Of a stretch of 40,075 nucleotides of DNA, positions 17,203 through 25,482 are shown in pieces. Position 1 is the stretch's first letter, and each line of letters begins with the position of its first letter. The notes under the pieces are model-generated. The model saw nothing but the letters and a program-made list of their open reading frames with translations, was not told the origin of the DNA and ran no database searches. Source of the stretch: Deltaproteobacteria bacterium (GTDB lineage: Bacteria > Desulfobacterota > GWC2-55-46 > JAJCZF01); assembly GCA_029262475.1 (NCBI GenBank), contig JAJCZG010000099.1:1-40075 (forward strand), in the 5' to 3' direction. The translations under genes were made by a program, and so were the position numbers.

Positions 17203-17372
17203 ATTTTACAGAATATAGCAAAAGCCAGCTTAAATCAAGGGCGTGCTTCAAGAAGGGGCATACTTTTGGGCCTATTTATGGTAAAAGATAATAGTTACGG
17301 CTGTTTAAGGACGCTCTGAGGGGCCTCTGACTACCTCCTGGGGTTTGATTGAAAGGTATATGTTTTTAGTAT

Positions 17373-19022
17373 ATGGCTGATAAGAGAGAAGTATCAAAAC
17401 GTACACTGCCGCTCCTTCAGCTTCTGGTGTTTATCGTCCCGCTTGCCGTCTACCTGACCACACTTCCTAACGGATTTGTATACGACGACGTGCCGCAGGT
17501 CACCGCTAACCCGTGGATAAGGAGTTTTGGTAACCTCAGTCAGGTATTTAGCTCGTCACACTGGATGTTTCAGGGAGTTGAGTCCAATATCTACAGGCCG
17601 CTTTTTCACCTCGTGCTCACAATTGAATATATGCTCTTCGGCCTTAAGCCCTGGGGATATCATCTGGTAAACGCCGTGCTTCATGCGTTAAATACCCTAA
17701 CCCTCTTCTCTATCGTCGTGAGATTTAGTTCGCGCCTTCCAGGCGCTCCCGAAAGTGTAGGCGTTTTGCCGGCCTCCGGAGCGGAGGCCGGTCTCTCACT
17801 GACGGAGAAGGTTTTGTTAAGCCCCTTTGCGCTGCCTTTCATCGCCGCGATGATCTTTGCTCTCCATCCGGTCAGTACCGAGCCTGTGAGCTGGATTTCA
17901 TCAATTCCCGAGCTTACATATACGCTCTTCTTCCTCCTCTCTTTCCTCTTTTATATGCGCTCCTCCGGCGGCGAACTGGCTAGGGGGCGGAGAACGCGCC
18001 GCACTCTATCTTACCTCTTTTTTGCTTTGGCCCTCTTCTGTAAGGAGCCGGCCATTATGCTGGTGCCATTCATATGCTTCTACGAACTCCTTCTTGGCGG
18101 CTTTGGCGGCGCGGAGGCAAACTCTCTTCGTGAGAGGGTTAAGAATGTAACTATTCGCGCCCTGCCGTACTTCGTGATAGCCGCTCTCTTCCTGGTAATA
18201 AGGGGGGCTGTGATAGGCGGGCTCATGCACCACGCCCAGATTGAGCTTGGCCCGGCGGATGTTATCTTAAATATCTTTCCGCTATTTGCCGCCTATATCG
18301 GTAAGCTCTTGCTGCCCGTAGGGTTAAACGCCGTATATGAGTTCTATCCCGTAGCCTCGGCTAGCGAACCGCGGTTTATAGTATCCCTTGGGGTTACGCT
18401 TCTATTCCTGATCCTCCTCGCCGTACTAATACGGAGAGGCAAGGGGCTCTTTTCTTTCCCGCTCATCTGGATAGTCTTGCCCATCCTTCCCGTCCTATAC
18501 GTCCCGGCGCTGGCGACTGTCGCATTCGCCGACAGGTACCTCTATTTGCCGGTCGCCGGCTTTGGGGTCTTCGTCTCTTTTGTTTTTGTGTGCCTTCTTC
18601 GCGCCGGAGCGAGGAGGGGGCGGTGGGGCGCCCCTGCTACGGTCGTAGTCTTGAGTACGGTGCTTATCCTTTACGCTGCGGGCACCCTTTCGAGGATACC
18701 GGTATGGCAAGGTAACCTGTCTCTATGGACGGATACGGCTATTAAATCACCAATGAACCCGGATGTGCGCTATAACCTCGGCTGGACATACCATGAACTC
18801 GGTATGTTAGAAGAGGCGGTAGCCGAATACGAGGAGACGTTAAGGCTAAACCCCTCCATAGACGAGGCGAGATTTAATCTCGCGATAATCCACCTCGAAG
18901 CAGGAGAGGTGAAAAGGGCCTACCGTGAGCTCGTTTCGCTAAGGAGCCGCAACCCCGGCTACAAAGAAGCCACCCGCCTCATTAGTGAGATAGAAGCCGC
19001 CACCGGAGGAGTTTTTGATTAA
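17373..19022 (+). CDS. TMTC-like multi-pass GT-C glycosyltransferase with C-terminal TPRs, 549 aa
   Basis: Residues 1-450 hold about ten membrane helices. The first periplasmic loop contains NGFVYDDVPQVTANPWI with the paired aspartates at 38-39, followed by YRPLFH, as in GT-C glycosyltransferases of the TMTC/O-mannosyltransferase type, where this acidic pair is catalytic. LHPVSTEPVSWISSIPE is another family motif. Two TPR units follow (about 465-530: VRYNLGWTYHELGMLEEAVAEYEETLRLNP and the next). The likely job is lipid-linked sugar transfer to a protein or envelope polymer; substrate unknown. GAAAGG lies about 15 nt before the ATG. A larger paralogue is at 31437-33689. Confidence 0.78.
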   Translation: MADKREVSKRTLPLLQLLVFIVPLAVYLTTLPNGFVYDDVPQVTANPWIRSFGNLSQVFSSSHWMFQGVESNIYRPLFHLVLTIEYMLFGLKPWGYHLVNAVLHALNTLTLFSIVVRFSSRLPGAPESVGVLPASGAEAGLSLTEKVLLSPFALPFIAAMIFALHPVSTEPVSWISSIPELTYTLFFLLSFLFYMRSSGGELARGRRTRRTLSYLFFALALFCKEPAIMLVPFICFYELLLGGFGGAEANSLRERVKNVTIRALPYFVIAALFLVIRGAVIGGLMHHAQIELGPADVILNIFPLFAAYIGKLLLPVGLNAVYEFYPVASASEPRFIVSLGVTLLFLILLAVLIRRGKGLFSFPLIWIVLPILPVLYVPALATVAFADRYLYLPVAGFGVFVSFVFVCLLRAGARRGRWGAPATVVVLSTVLILYAAGTLSRIPVWQGNLSLWTDTAIKSPMNPDVRYNLGWTYHELGMLEEAVAEYEETLRLNPSIDEARFNLAIIHLEAGEVKRAYRELVSLRSRNPGYKEATRLISEIEAATGGVFD

Positions 19023-19124
19023 ATTAAAACCTTTTTGTGTTTTGAAAAATAACAGGGTCAGCCGGAGTGGTTTTACGGTTGCTTAATCGCCCTTGCCACG
19101 GACGAAGAAATCTGGTACTTTCGT

Positions 19125-19838
19125 ATGGATATGGACGCTAAAATACAAGACTTCGATCATTTTGCCGACGACTGGTGGAACCCGAAGGGGAGGCTCGTCT
19201 CTCTTCATAAGATTAACCCCGTAAGGTTCGACTACTTCGAGGAGGTGGCGAGTGACCTTATCGGCGGACTCTCGGGCAAAAGGGTTTTGGACCTCGGCTG
19301 CGGCGGCGGGCTCTTGAGCGAACGTTTTGCAGGAGCGGCTTCGGCTGTAACCGGGATAGACCTCTCGCCGCTGGCCATAGAAACGGCAAAGAAGCACCGT
19401 GAGGTTACGGGGGGCGAATGCCTTGAGATAGATTACAGGCTGGTAGCTCTTTCGGACCTAAAGAAGGAGAAGCCGGAGAAGTTTGACGTAGTAGTCTGCT
19501 CGGAGGTACTTGAACACGTCGACGACCTTACAGGCCTTATAAAGGACGCCTCATCACTCCTTAAAGAGAATGGGTTATTCTTCTTCAGCACCATCAATAA
19601 GACCCTTAAATCGAGGTTTCTGGCCATATTCGTCGCCGAAGACCTCCTCGGTATGCTCCCGCAGGGAACCCACGACTTCGAGAGGTTTATAAGGCCCTCG
19701 GAGCTGGTACGACACTTCGGGGAGTGCGGCGTGGAGGTAACGGAGCTAAAAGGTATTAGCTACAACCCTCTAAAACTCGCTTTCTATCTCTCGGGAGATA
19801 CTTCGGTGAATTACCTGGGGTACGGCGTCAAGGGGTAA
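19125..19838 (+). CDS. ubiG: 3-demethylubiquinol 3-O-methyltransferase UbiG-like, 237 aa
   Basis: SAM-dependent methyltransferase with the UbiG N-terminal signature DHFADDWWNPKGRLVSLHKINPVRFDY, SAM motif I VLDLGCGGGLLSE, motif II VVVCSEVLEHV and the family-typical FFSTINKTLKS and QGTHDFERFIRPSEL. It O-methylates hydroxyl groups of the ubiquinone ring. No other quinone gene is present, so whether the substrate is ubiquinone or another polyprenyl phenol in this organism is open. No ribosome site is visible; ATG at 19125 or the one 6 nt later could be used. It converges with the next gene. Confidence 0.88.
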   Translation: MDMDAKIQDFDHFADDWWNPKGRLVSLHKINPVRFDYFEEVASDLIGGLSGKRVLDLGCGGGLLSERFAGAASAVTGIDLSPLAIETAKKHREVTGGECLEIDYRLVALSDLKKEKPEKFDVVVCSEVLEHVDDLTGLIKDASSLLKENGLFFFSTINKTLKSRFLAIFVAEDLLGMLPQGTHDFERFIRPSELVRHFGECGVEVTELKGISYNPLKLAFYLSGDTSVNYLGYGVKG

Positions 19839-19852
19839 GGGGGCGGGTAAGT

Positions 19853-20245
19853 TTACTCTGTGTTTCCGGCAGTTTCTTCACCTGACTCTTCCGGTTCATC
19901 CGGGGCGTCTGATACCTCAGAGCTGTCTTCTGACGTCTCCAGGGGCTCGCTTGCCTCTCTGGCAGTCCTTCTCTCCTCGTCGGCTCTGGCTTCATCGATC
20001 TTCGTACGCACCTCTGGCGCCAGAAATATCCCCTCGGTATCGAACTTTGCGAGTATCTTTATCAAAAGGTCGGCGCGTTCGCCCGTATCAAGGGACTTGT
20101 CGATGAGTATCCGGCGCTCACCCCTAAGTACATAGGCGTCGCCATAACTCGTGACGACACCCTTTCTGATGTCGTCGTAGTCGAGCTTTACGTCGAGCCT
20201 TTCGGAGGTCTCTTCAAGTAGGTTTAATAATTCGTCTGCTTTCAT
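19853..20245 (-). CDS. Conserved-looking hypothetical protein with acidic tail, 130 aa
   Basis: I do not recognise a function. Residues 1-85 look like a compact alpha/beta domain (LNLLEETSERLDVKLDYDD, then YVLRGERRILIDKSL and ADLLIKILAKFDTEGIFLAPEVR). The last ~40 residues are a disordered Glu/Ser/Asp-rich tail. There is no signal peptide or membrane segment. Only a weak ribosome site (AGAGA) is present. It is convergent with ubiG (14-nt gap) and divergent from trxA. The domain's regular hydrophobic pattern makes a real gene likely. Confidence 0.65.
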   Translation of the reverse strand: MKADELLNLLEETSERLDVKLDYDDIRKGVVTSYGDAYVLRGERRILIDKSLDTGERADLLIKILAKFDTEGIFLAPEVRTKIDEARADEERRTAREASEPLETSEDSSEVSDAPDEPEESGEETAGNTE

Positions 20246-20335
20246 GACCGTCTATTCTCTCTCTTAGCGTCCACCCTGTCAAGGGTAAAAAGTGAGTGGC
20301 GGTCTTTTTCCGGCTTGCGTCACCGGCAAAACAGG

Positions 20336-20364
20336 TTGACAAAGCCACGGCTATATTCTAAAGT
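20336..20364 (+). promoter_or_regulatory. Candidate sigma-70-type promoter for trxA
   Basis: A perfect TTGACA (20336-20341) is followed 17 nt later by TAAAGT (20359-20364). The -10 is weak; TATATT at 20352 has wrong spacing. It lies about 50 nt before the trxA ATG. Confidence 0.5.
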
Positions 20365-20412
20365 AACAGGTAATATTTTTTATTATAAAATGCAATTGAA
20401 AGGAGTCTATAA

Positions 20413-20739
20413 ATGTCTGAAAACATTAAGGACACTTCCGACGCTACATTCGATGAGGATGTCCTCGGTTCCGAGATACCCGTACTTGTGGACTTTTGGG
20501 CCACATGGTGCGCCCCGTGTAAGGCGATAGCCCCTCTACTTGAGGAGATGGCAGAGAAGTATAGCGGCAAGGTGAGCATTGTGAAGGTCAATGTCGATGA
20601 GAACCAGTCCACCCCCGGCAAGTACGGCGTCAGGAGCATCCCGACCCTCATACTCTTCAAGGGCGGAGAGATAGTGGATCAGATCATCGGGGCCGTTCCG
20701 AAGAAGCAGGTCGATGAGCTTTTAAGTAAGGCCACCTGA
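20413..20739 (+). CDS. trxA: Thioredoxin, 108 aa
   Basis: A complete single-domain thioredoxin: FDEDVLGSEIPVLVDFWATWCAPCKAIAPLLEE with the redox cysteines in WCAPC (33 and 36), VKVNVDENQSTPGKYGVRSIPTLILFKGGE with the cis-proline after RSI, and the C-terminal helix. The dipeptide between the cysteines is Ala-Pro instead of the usual Gly-Pro, a common variant. It reduces cytosolic disulfides using thioredoxin reductase, which is not encoded nearby. AAAGGAG gives a strong ribosome site. Hairpins follow the gene. Confidence 0.95.
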   Translation: MSENIKDTSDATFDEDVLGSEIPVLVDFWATWCAPCKAIAPLLEEMAEKYSGKVSIVKVNVDENQSTPGKYGVRSIPTLILFKGGEIVDQIIGAVPKKQVDELLSKAT

Positions 20740-20750
20740 AAGAATTTTCC

Positions 20751-20768
20751 GACCTCTTTAGAGGTCTT
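20751..20768 (+). terminator. Small hairpin after trxA, possible terminator
   Basis: GACCTC and GAGGTC (6 bp, loop TTTA) start 11 nt after the stop codon, followed by TTACT. The U tract is weak, so this may be a processing hairpin rather than an efficient terminator. Confidence 0.45.
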
Positions 20769-20866
20769 ACTGCCCGGAGAGGGGCTGGTTGTCTTGTAAA
20801 CGCGTTGATATAACGGATAGATTTTATCTCCTGGCGTAAGATAGTCTTCCCGAAGCGGCTTATTTC

Positions 20867-20909
20867 CCGGCACGACAGTCCCGCAAAGGACCGTCGTGCC
20901 GGTTTTTAG
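20867..20909 (+). terminator. Strong intrinsic terminator upstream of the TlpA-like gene
   Basis: CCGGCACGACAGTCC (20867-20881) pairs with GGACCGTCGTGCCGG (20888-20902) over 14 bp with one mismatch, loop CGCAAA, then TTTTTAGTTT. It lies 127 nt after the trxA stop and 44 nt before the next start. Confidence 0.85.
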
Positions 20910-20952
20910 TTTCATCTTAAATCTATGCTCACGGCTTTAATTGTGGTCTCCT

Positions 20953-21483
20953 ATGAATATGAATAAGAAAATTATTATACCCCTCGCGCTCCTCGCGGCT
21001 ATCGTCTTCTCCATCGCCGTATATTTTGGCGTTAGTAAGATATGGCCGGGTATCACGCCGGATGCCGTCGCCTCCGACGGAGGCAGGGTAATACCTTTTA
21101 CCATAGAGACCTTCGACGGCCCGAGCTTAAAGGTTGAGACACTTACCGGTAAGCCGCTCGTTATTAACTTCTGGGGCTCATGGTGTGGCCCGTGCAGGTT
21201 CGAGGCCCCGGACCTTGAGTCGGCCTACAGGGATTTTAAGCGTAAGGTGAACTTCGTAGGCGTTGCGGTACAGGACTCAGAGCAGGGGGCGAGGAAGTTT
21301 CTTCGGGACTTTAAGATTACATACCCGAACGGCCTTGATAAGGACGATAGCATTATGAGAGCGTACCAGGTATACGGCGTTCCGATGACCGTTGTATACG
21401 ACAAGTCCGGCAAGATGCATTACCGGCACGTCGGCGGGATAACCAAAAGCCTTTTATCCGAGAAGCTAAGGGAGCTTCTCTAA
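20953..21483 (+). CDS. TlpA/ResA-like membrane-anchored thiol-disulfide oxidoreductase, 176 aa
   Basis: An N-terminal membrane anchor (about 6-27) is followed by a periplasmic thioredoxin fold: IPFTIETFDGPSLKVETLTGKPLVINFWGSWCGPCRFEAP with redox motif WCGPC at 77-81, then VQDSEQGARKFLRDFKITYPNGLD and the cis-proline segment YGVPMTVVYDKSGK. This is the TlpA/ResA/CcmG architecture, which keeps cytochrome c apoprotein cysteines or other periplasmic thiols reduced. That fits the many c-type cytochromes at 36.7-40 kb. ATG at 20953 was chosen over TTG at 20941 because the basic residues then precede the anchor directly. There is no clear ribosome site. Confidence 0.85.
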   Translation: MNMNKKIIIPLALLAAIVFSIAVYFGVSKIWPGITPDAVASDGGRVIPFTIETFDGPSLKVETLTGKPLVINFWGSWCGPCRFEAPDLESAYRDFKRKVNFVGVAVQDSEQGARKFLRDFKITYPNGLDKDDSIMRAYQVYGVPMTVVYDKSGKMHYRHVGGITKSLLSEKLRELL

Positions 21484-21512
21484 GAAGACGACTGGCTCTC
21501 GATACCCTCCGA

Positions 21513-21527
21513 GGCGTATCTTACGCC
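21513..21527 (+). other. Short inverted repeat between the TlpA-like gene and rpe
   Basis: GGCGTA and TACGCC with a 3-nt spacer, 30 nt after the stop codon. No U tract follows, so it is probably an mRNA hairpin rather than a terminator. Confidence 0.35.
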
Positions 21528-21564
21528 GAACGCTTCCATTTAGATTTTTATAAGGAGTTTTGAA

Positions 21565-22221
21565 ATGATAAAGATTTCACCATCGATACTTTCGGCGGAT
21601 TTCGCGGAGCTTGGCGCCGAGGTGCGCGCCGTAGAAGCCGGAGGCGCAGACTATATACATATTGACGTCATGGACGGTCACTTTGTCCCTAATATTACTA
21701 TAGGCCCTTTTATCGTCAAGGCCGTTAAGGCCGTTACAGAGCTTCCGCTCGACGTACACCTGATGATAGAAAACCCGGAGTGCTATATTCCCGAGTTCGC
21801 CGCCGCCGGTGCCGACATTATAACCGTCCACGCCGAGTCCACGGTACATCTTAACGCCACGGTGGCCGAGATTAAAAAACTTGGGAAGAAGGCCGGAGTA
21901 TCCCTTAACCCGTCTACCCCGGTATGCCTCCTCGAAGAGGTCATCGGCGAGCTCGACCTGGTCCTCGTAATGAGCGTAAACCCGGGTTTTAGCGGTCAGA
22001 GTTACATCCAGTCGAGCACCGCCAAGGTGAGGAAAGTTAGAAAGATGCTAGACGAGGCGGGGTCAAAGGCCGAGCTTCAGGTAGACGGCGGGATTAAAAT
22101 CTCTAATATCGCGGAGGTCGCGGCTGCCGGGGCAGACGTATTCGTCGCAGGTTCGGCGGTATACGGCTCAGACGATTACAAGGCGACGATTGAGGCGCTG
22201 AAGAATGCCGCAGCAAAGTGA
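21565..22221 (+). CDS. rpe: Ribulose-phosphate 3-epimerase, 218 aa
   Basis: A TIM-barrel epimerase with all family landmarks: ISPSILSADFAELG, the metal-binding HIDVMDGHFVPNITIGP, LDVHLMIENPE, ITVHAES, VMSVNPGFSGQ and the phosphate-binding VDGGIK and FVAGSAVYG. It interconverts ribulose 5-phosphate and xylulose 5-phosphate in the pentose phosphate pathway. The ribosome site AAGGAG is well placed and the length is normal. It may be read from its own weak promoter or through from the TlpA-like gene 81 nt upstream. Confidence 0.96.
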   Translation: MIKISPSILSADFAELGAEVRAVEAGGADYIHIDVMDGHFVPNITIGPFIVKAVKAVTELPLDVHLMIENPECYIPEFAAAGADIITVHAESTVHLNATVAEIKKLGKKAGVSLNPSTPVCLLEEVIGELDLVLVMSVNPGFSGQSYIQSSTAKVRKVRKMLDEAGSKAELQVDGGIKISNIAEVAAAGADVFVAGSAVYGSDDYKATIEALKNAAAK

Positions 22222-22368
22222 AGGTTTCAGAGCGTAAAGACCGCCGCCGGGAGCTCTTCAGTCCAGCCGGGCATAGTCCCGAAGAGTGTCTCTCTTAATA
22301 AAGACGCGCAGGCTCTTATATAATAAAACCCATTATAATAACTACTTTTGAAGAAGTTGGGAGAGAAA

Positions 22369-23391
22369 GTGAAGAAAGACAAATATAATATTGCCGTAGC
22401 TGGGGCGACCGGCATGGTCGGAAAAGAGATACTCTCTATCCTTGAGGAGCGTAAATTCCCCGTGGGTGAGATGACCCTCCTCGCCTCTGAGCGGAGCGCC
22501 GGGTCGACCATTACATTTAACCGTAAGAAGTTAACGGTTAAAAATATTGAGGAGGCGGACTTCTGTGGAGTAGACATCGGCCTCTTCTCGCCCGGCGCGA
22601 GCGTATCGGAGATATACGCGCCGAAGGCAGCCGAAGCCGGAGCCATAGTAATAGACAATACGAGCCGCTTCAGGATGGAGCCGGACGTGCCGCTCGTCGT
22701 GCCCGAAGTTAACCCCGAGGCCATAGCCGGGTATCCTCAGAGGAATATCATCGCCAACCCTAACTGCTCGACTATTCAGATGGTGGTGGCGCTAAAGCCC
22801 CTGCACGACCGTTTCCATATTAATAGAATTGTAGTCTCCACCTACCAGGCCGTATCCGGTGCGGGTAAGGAGGCGATGGACGAGCTCTCCGAGCAGGTGA
22901 GGGCGCTCTTTAATATGCAGACCCCGGAGACGAAGATATTTCCCTATACCATTGCCTTCAACTGCCTCCCTCAGATAGACGTCTTTACGGAGAACGGCTA
23001 TACCAAGGAGGAGATGAAGATGATAGAGGAGACTAGAAAGATTTTAGGCGACGATTCCATCGGCATCTCCGCGACAGCCGTCCGCGTTCCTGTTTTTAAC
23101 TGCCACTCCGAGTCGATTAATATCGAGACTGAAGAGCCCGCGACCCCCGATGAGGTGAGGGCGATTCTTTCGGCGTCGCCGGGAGTGACCGTCCTCGACG
23201 TCCCGGCCGATGAGAGCTACCCCCTTGCGCTCGATATTACCGGAAAGGACGATGTCTTTGTCGGTCGTATTCGCCGCGACGTGAGCGTCCCGAACGGGAT
23301 AGACATGTGGGTCGTATCTGACAATCTCAGGAAGGGCGCAGCCCTAAATGCCGTTCAAATTGCGGAGAAGCTCATAGAGAGCTACATCTAA
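22369..23391 (+). CDS. asd: Aspartate-semialdehyde dehydrogenase, 340 aa
   Basis: Reduces aspartyl phosphate to aspartate semialdehyde in lysine, methionine and threonine synthesis. NADP-binding VAGATGMVGKEIL is at the N-terminus, the nucleophile cysteine is in NPNCSTIQMVVALKP (C133), and STYQAVSGAGKEAMDEL, RVPVFNCHSESINIE and VGRIRRD are family motifs. GTG at 22369 with GGGAG five bases upstream is the best start. An upstream TTG at 22348 in the same frame would add 7 unusual residues. It is followed 6 nt later by truA. Confidence 0.95.
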   Translation: MKKDKYNIAVAGATGMVGKEILSILEERKFPVGEMTLLASERSAGSTITFNRKKLTVKNIEEADFCGVDIGLFSPGASVSEIYAPKAAEAGAIVIDNTSRFRMEPDVPLVVPEVNPEAIAGYPQRNIIANPNCSTIQMVVALKPLHDRFHINRIVVSTYQAVSGAGKEAMDELSEQVRALFNMQTPETKIFPYTIAFNCLPQIDVFTENGYTKEEMKMIEETRKILGDDSIGISATAVRVPVFNCHSESINIETEEPATPDEVRAILSASPGVTVLDVPADESYPLALDITGKDDVFVGRIRRDVSVPNGIDMWVVSDNLRKGAALNAVQIAEKLIESYI

Positions 23392-23397
23392 CGACCG

Positions 23398-24132
23398 ATG
23401 CGCAATCTGAAACTTCTAATCGAGTACGACGGTACGCATTACTGCGGCTGGCAAATTCAGCCCGAGCTCCCGACTGTCCAGGGCACTGTCAAACGTGCCC
23501 TTGAAGCGATTCTAGGAGAGAAGGTTAACCTTAAGGGTGCTTCCCGCACCGACTCCGGCGTACACGCCTACGGCCAGGTCGCAAATTTCACTACCGACTC
23601 AGGTATTCATCCGTTGGCCATCCGCCAGTCGCTAAAGGACATTTTGCCTGACGATATCGTCGTAAAGGACGTTACCGTTGTACCACAGGGCTTCGGGAGC
23701 AGGCACGACGCCAAAGAGAAGACCTATATCTATAAGATCTATAATAACACCAGCGAGACGGCGATCCACAGGGGCCGATGCTGGCTCGTAAAGAGACCTC
23801 TTAATCTTAAGCGCATGCAGGAGGCGGCTAAATTCCTTATTGGCCAGAAGGATTTTTCGTCATTCCAGAGCGCACACTCCGAGGCGGATCACTCAATACG
23901 CGAAATTCACTCGGTAAAGGTCTCAAGAGAGGACGTCTTTATAGAGATTCGTGTAACGGGACGTTCCTTTCTCATGCATATGGTAAGGATAATGGCCGGG
24001 ACGCTTGTTAACGTTGGCAAGGGGAAGATAGCGCCCGAAGAAATACCTGCGATAATCGAGGCAAAAGACAGGAAGCGAGCCGGAGTTACCGCCCCTTCCA
24101 AGGGGCTTTACCTTGTGGAGGTAAAGTATTAG
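23398..24132 (+). CDS. truA: tRNA pseudouridine(38-40) synthase TruA, 244 aa
   Basis: MRNLKLLIEYDGTHYCGWQIQ opens the protein in the standard TruA way. The catalytic aspartate is D52 in GASRTDSGVHAYGQV, and RSFLMHMVRIMAGTLVNVGKG near the C-terminus is the second conserved block. The enzyme makes pseudouridine at positions 38-40 of many tRNA anticodon arms. It is tightly linked to asd (6-nt gap), so the two form an operon, and no separate promoter is visible. Confidence 0.96.
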   Translation: MRNLKLLIEYDGTHYCGWQIQPELPTVQGTVKRALEAILGEKVNLKGASRTDSGVHAYGQVANFTTDSGIHPLAIRQSLKDILPDDIVVKDVTVVPQGFGSRHDAKEKTYIYKIYNNTSETAIHRGRCWLVKRPLNLKRMQEAAKFLIGQKDFSSFQSAHSEADHSIREIHSVKVSREDVFIEIRVTGRSFLMHMVRIMAGTLVNVGKGKIAPEEIPAIIEAKDRKRAGVTAPSKGLYLVEVKY

Positions 24133-24264
24133 AGGGATTGCTTCTAGCTTACGGTCTTCCATATGCCTTTGCGGAGACTTACCGGTATGTTAGTTAACAC
24201 CTTCTCTTTATGGATTCTCAGCTTAAAATGTTATAAAATAGAATATACAGGAACAGCCTAAGTG

Positions 24265-24293
24265 TTGACTTTCGCTCGGCTCGTACCTATATT
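24265..24293 (+). promoter_or_regulatory. Good sigma-70-type promoter for the FmdB-like/suhB pair
   Basis: TTGACT (24265-24270) and TATATT (24288-24293) are separated by exactly 17 nt. The predicted start is about 24300, 31 nt before the ATG, with GGAGGG in the leader. Confidence 0.75.
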
Positions 24294-24330
24294 AATTGTA
24301 ATAAATAAATTTTCGGAGGGTTAAGAAAAG

Positions 24331-24618
24331 ATGCCGGTATATGAATACAAATGCTCTGAGTGCGGTGAGGAGTTCGAGGTAAGGCAAAAATTTTCGGACG
24401 AACCCGTAAAGGAATGCATCCACTGCTCTGGCAGTGTTAGTAAGATGATTTCAAGGTCTAACTTTGCGCTCAAGGGCGGCGGCTGGTTCAAGGACGGATA
24501 TACAGACACCTCTAAAGATGCGGGCACGTCTTCCCCGCCGTCGGCCTCTTCCTCTGCACCAGCCCCCTCGGGCGACGCCTGCGCGGGTTGCCCGTCTGCC
24601 GCGTCAAAGGACGACTGA
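24331..24618 (+). CDS. FmdB-type zinc ribbon protein, 95 aa
   Basis: MPVYEYKCSECGEEFEVRQKFSDEPVKECIHCSG is the standard FmdB zinc ribbon with two CxxC pairs (C8/C11 and C30/C33). The downstream linker is Ser/Pro/Ala-rich, and a late DACAGCPSA adds another CxxC. FmdB proteins are small putative regulators; the family function is not settled. A GGAGGG ribosome site supports the start. The stop is one base before the ATG of suhB, so the two are coupled. Confidence 0.88.
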   Translation: MPVYEYKCSECGEEFEVRQKFSDEPVKECIHCSGSVSKMISRSNFALKGGGWFKDGYTDTSKDAGTSSPPSASSSAPAPSGDACAGCPSAASKDD

Positions 24619-24619
24619 T

Positions 24620-25435
24620 ATGGCTTCCGGCCCCGACGTTTCGGAACATTCTCCCGCACCTGAAGTAGTACTCGCCATAGCCGAGAGGGCAGCTCGTGAG
24701 GCCGGAGCCCTCGTATATTCCAAAGTCGATAGCCTCCACAGCATTGAGTACAAGGGCGAGATAGACCTTGTTACAGAGATGGACCGAAGGGCCGAGGAGC
24801 TTATCATCTCCATAATTCGCGAAAGCCGCCCGGATGACGGCATCCTCTCTGAGGAGCGCGTCGAGGAGAAGAGCGGCTCCACATGCCGGTGGATCATCGA
24901 CCCCATAGACGGCACCACCAATTACTCTCACTCGTTTCCATTCTTCTGCATATCCATAGCATTCGAAGTCTCCGGCGTACTTACCGCAGGTGTGGTCTAC
25001 GACCCGGTAAGGGGAGAGCTCTTTACCGCCGTACGTTCGGGAGGGGCCTTTCTTAACGGTAAGAGGGTAATGGTCTCAACGACGGCTAAGGTAGAGCGTT
25101 CGCTCCTAGCTACGGGTTTCCCCTATGACATCAGAACGTCTAAGGAGAATAACCTCGACCACTTCTCTAACTTTGCCGTGAGGGCGCAGGCGATACGAAG
25201 GGCAGGGGCAGCTGCACTTGATCTTTCATATGTAGCCTGCGGCAGGTTCGACGGGTTTTGGGAGCTTAAGCTAAAACCCTGGGACGTAGCTGCGGCGATG
25301 CTTATAATAAGAGAGGCCGGGGGGCTGGTGACGGACTTTTCCGCAGAGAGCGCAACAGTAGAAGATACCAGCAGGATCGTCGCGTCAAATTCGCTAATTC
25401 ATAAAGAAATGATCGAAGTCCTTAAAAGGGTTTAG
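24620..25435 (+). CDS. suhB: Inositol monophosphatase family protein (SuhB-like), 271 aa
   Basis: The Mg-dependent phosphatase motifs are complete: EYKGEIDLVTEMDRRAE, the metal-ligand glutamate in GILSEERV (E79), WIIDPIDGTTNYSH (94-100 for DPIDGTT) and LKPWDVAAAMLIIREAGG with the third metal aspartate. Bacterial relatives hydrolyse inositol 1-phosphate and also bind the rRNA antitermination complex; which applies here is not visible. The start at 24620 follows AAAGGA; the longer open frame from 24464 is an out-of-frame reading through fmdB and is not real. Confidence 0.92.
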   Translation: MASGPDVSEHSPAPEVVLAIAERAAREAGALVYSKVDSLHSIEYKGEIDLVTEMDRRAEELIISIIRESRPDDGILSEERVEEKSGSTCRWIIDPIDGTTNYSHSFPFFCISIAFEVSGVLTAGVVYDPVRGELFTAVRSGGAFLNGKRVMVSTTAKVERSLLATGFPYDIRTSKENNLDHFSNFAVRAQAIRRAGAAALDLSYVACGRFDGFWELKLKPWDVAAAMLIIREAGGLVTDFSAESATVEDTSRIVASNSLIHKEMIEVLKRV

Positions 25436-25482
25436 CTCCTTTCAGGGTTCTCTAGACCGTTAAATTTCAGGAGATATTTATC

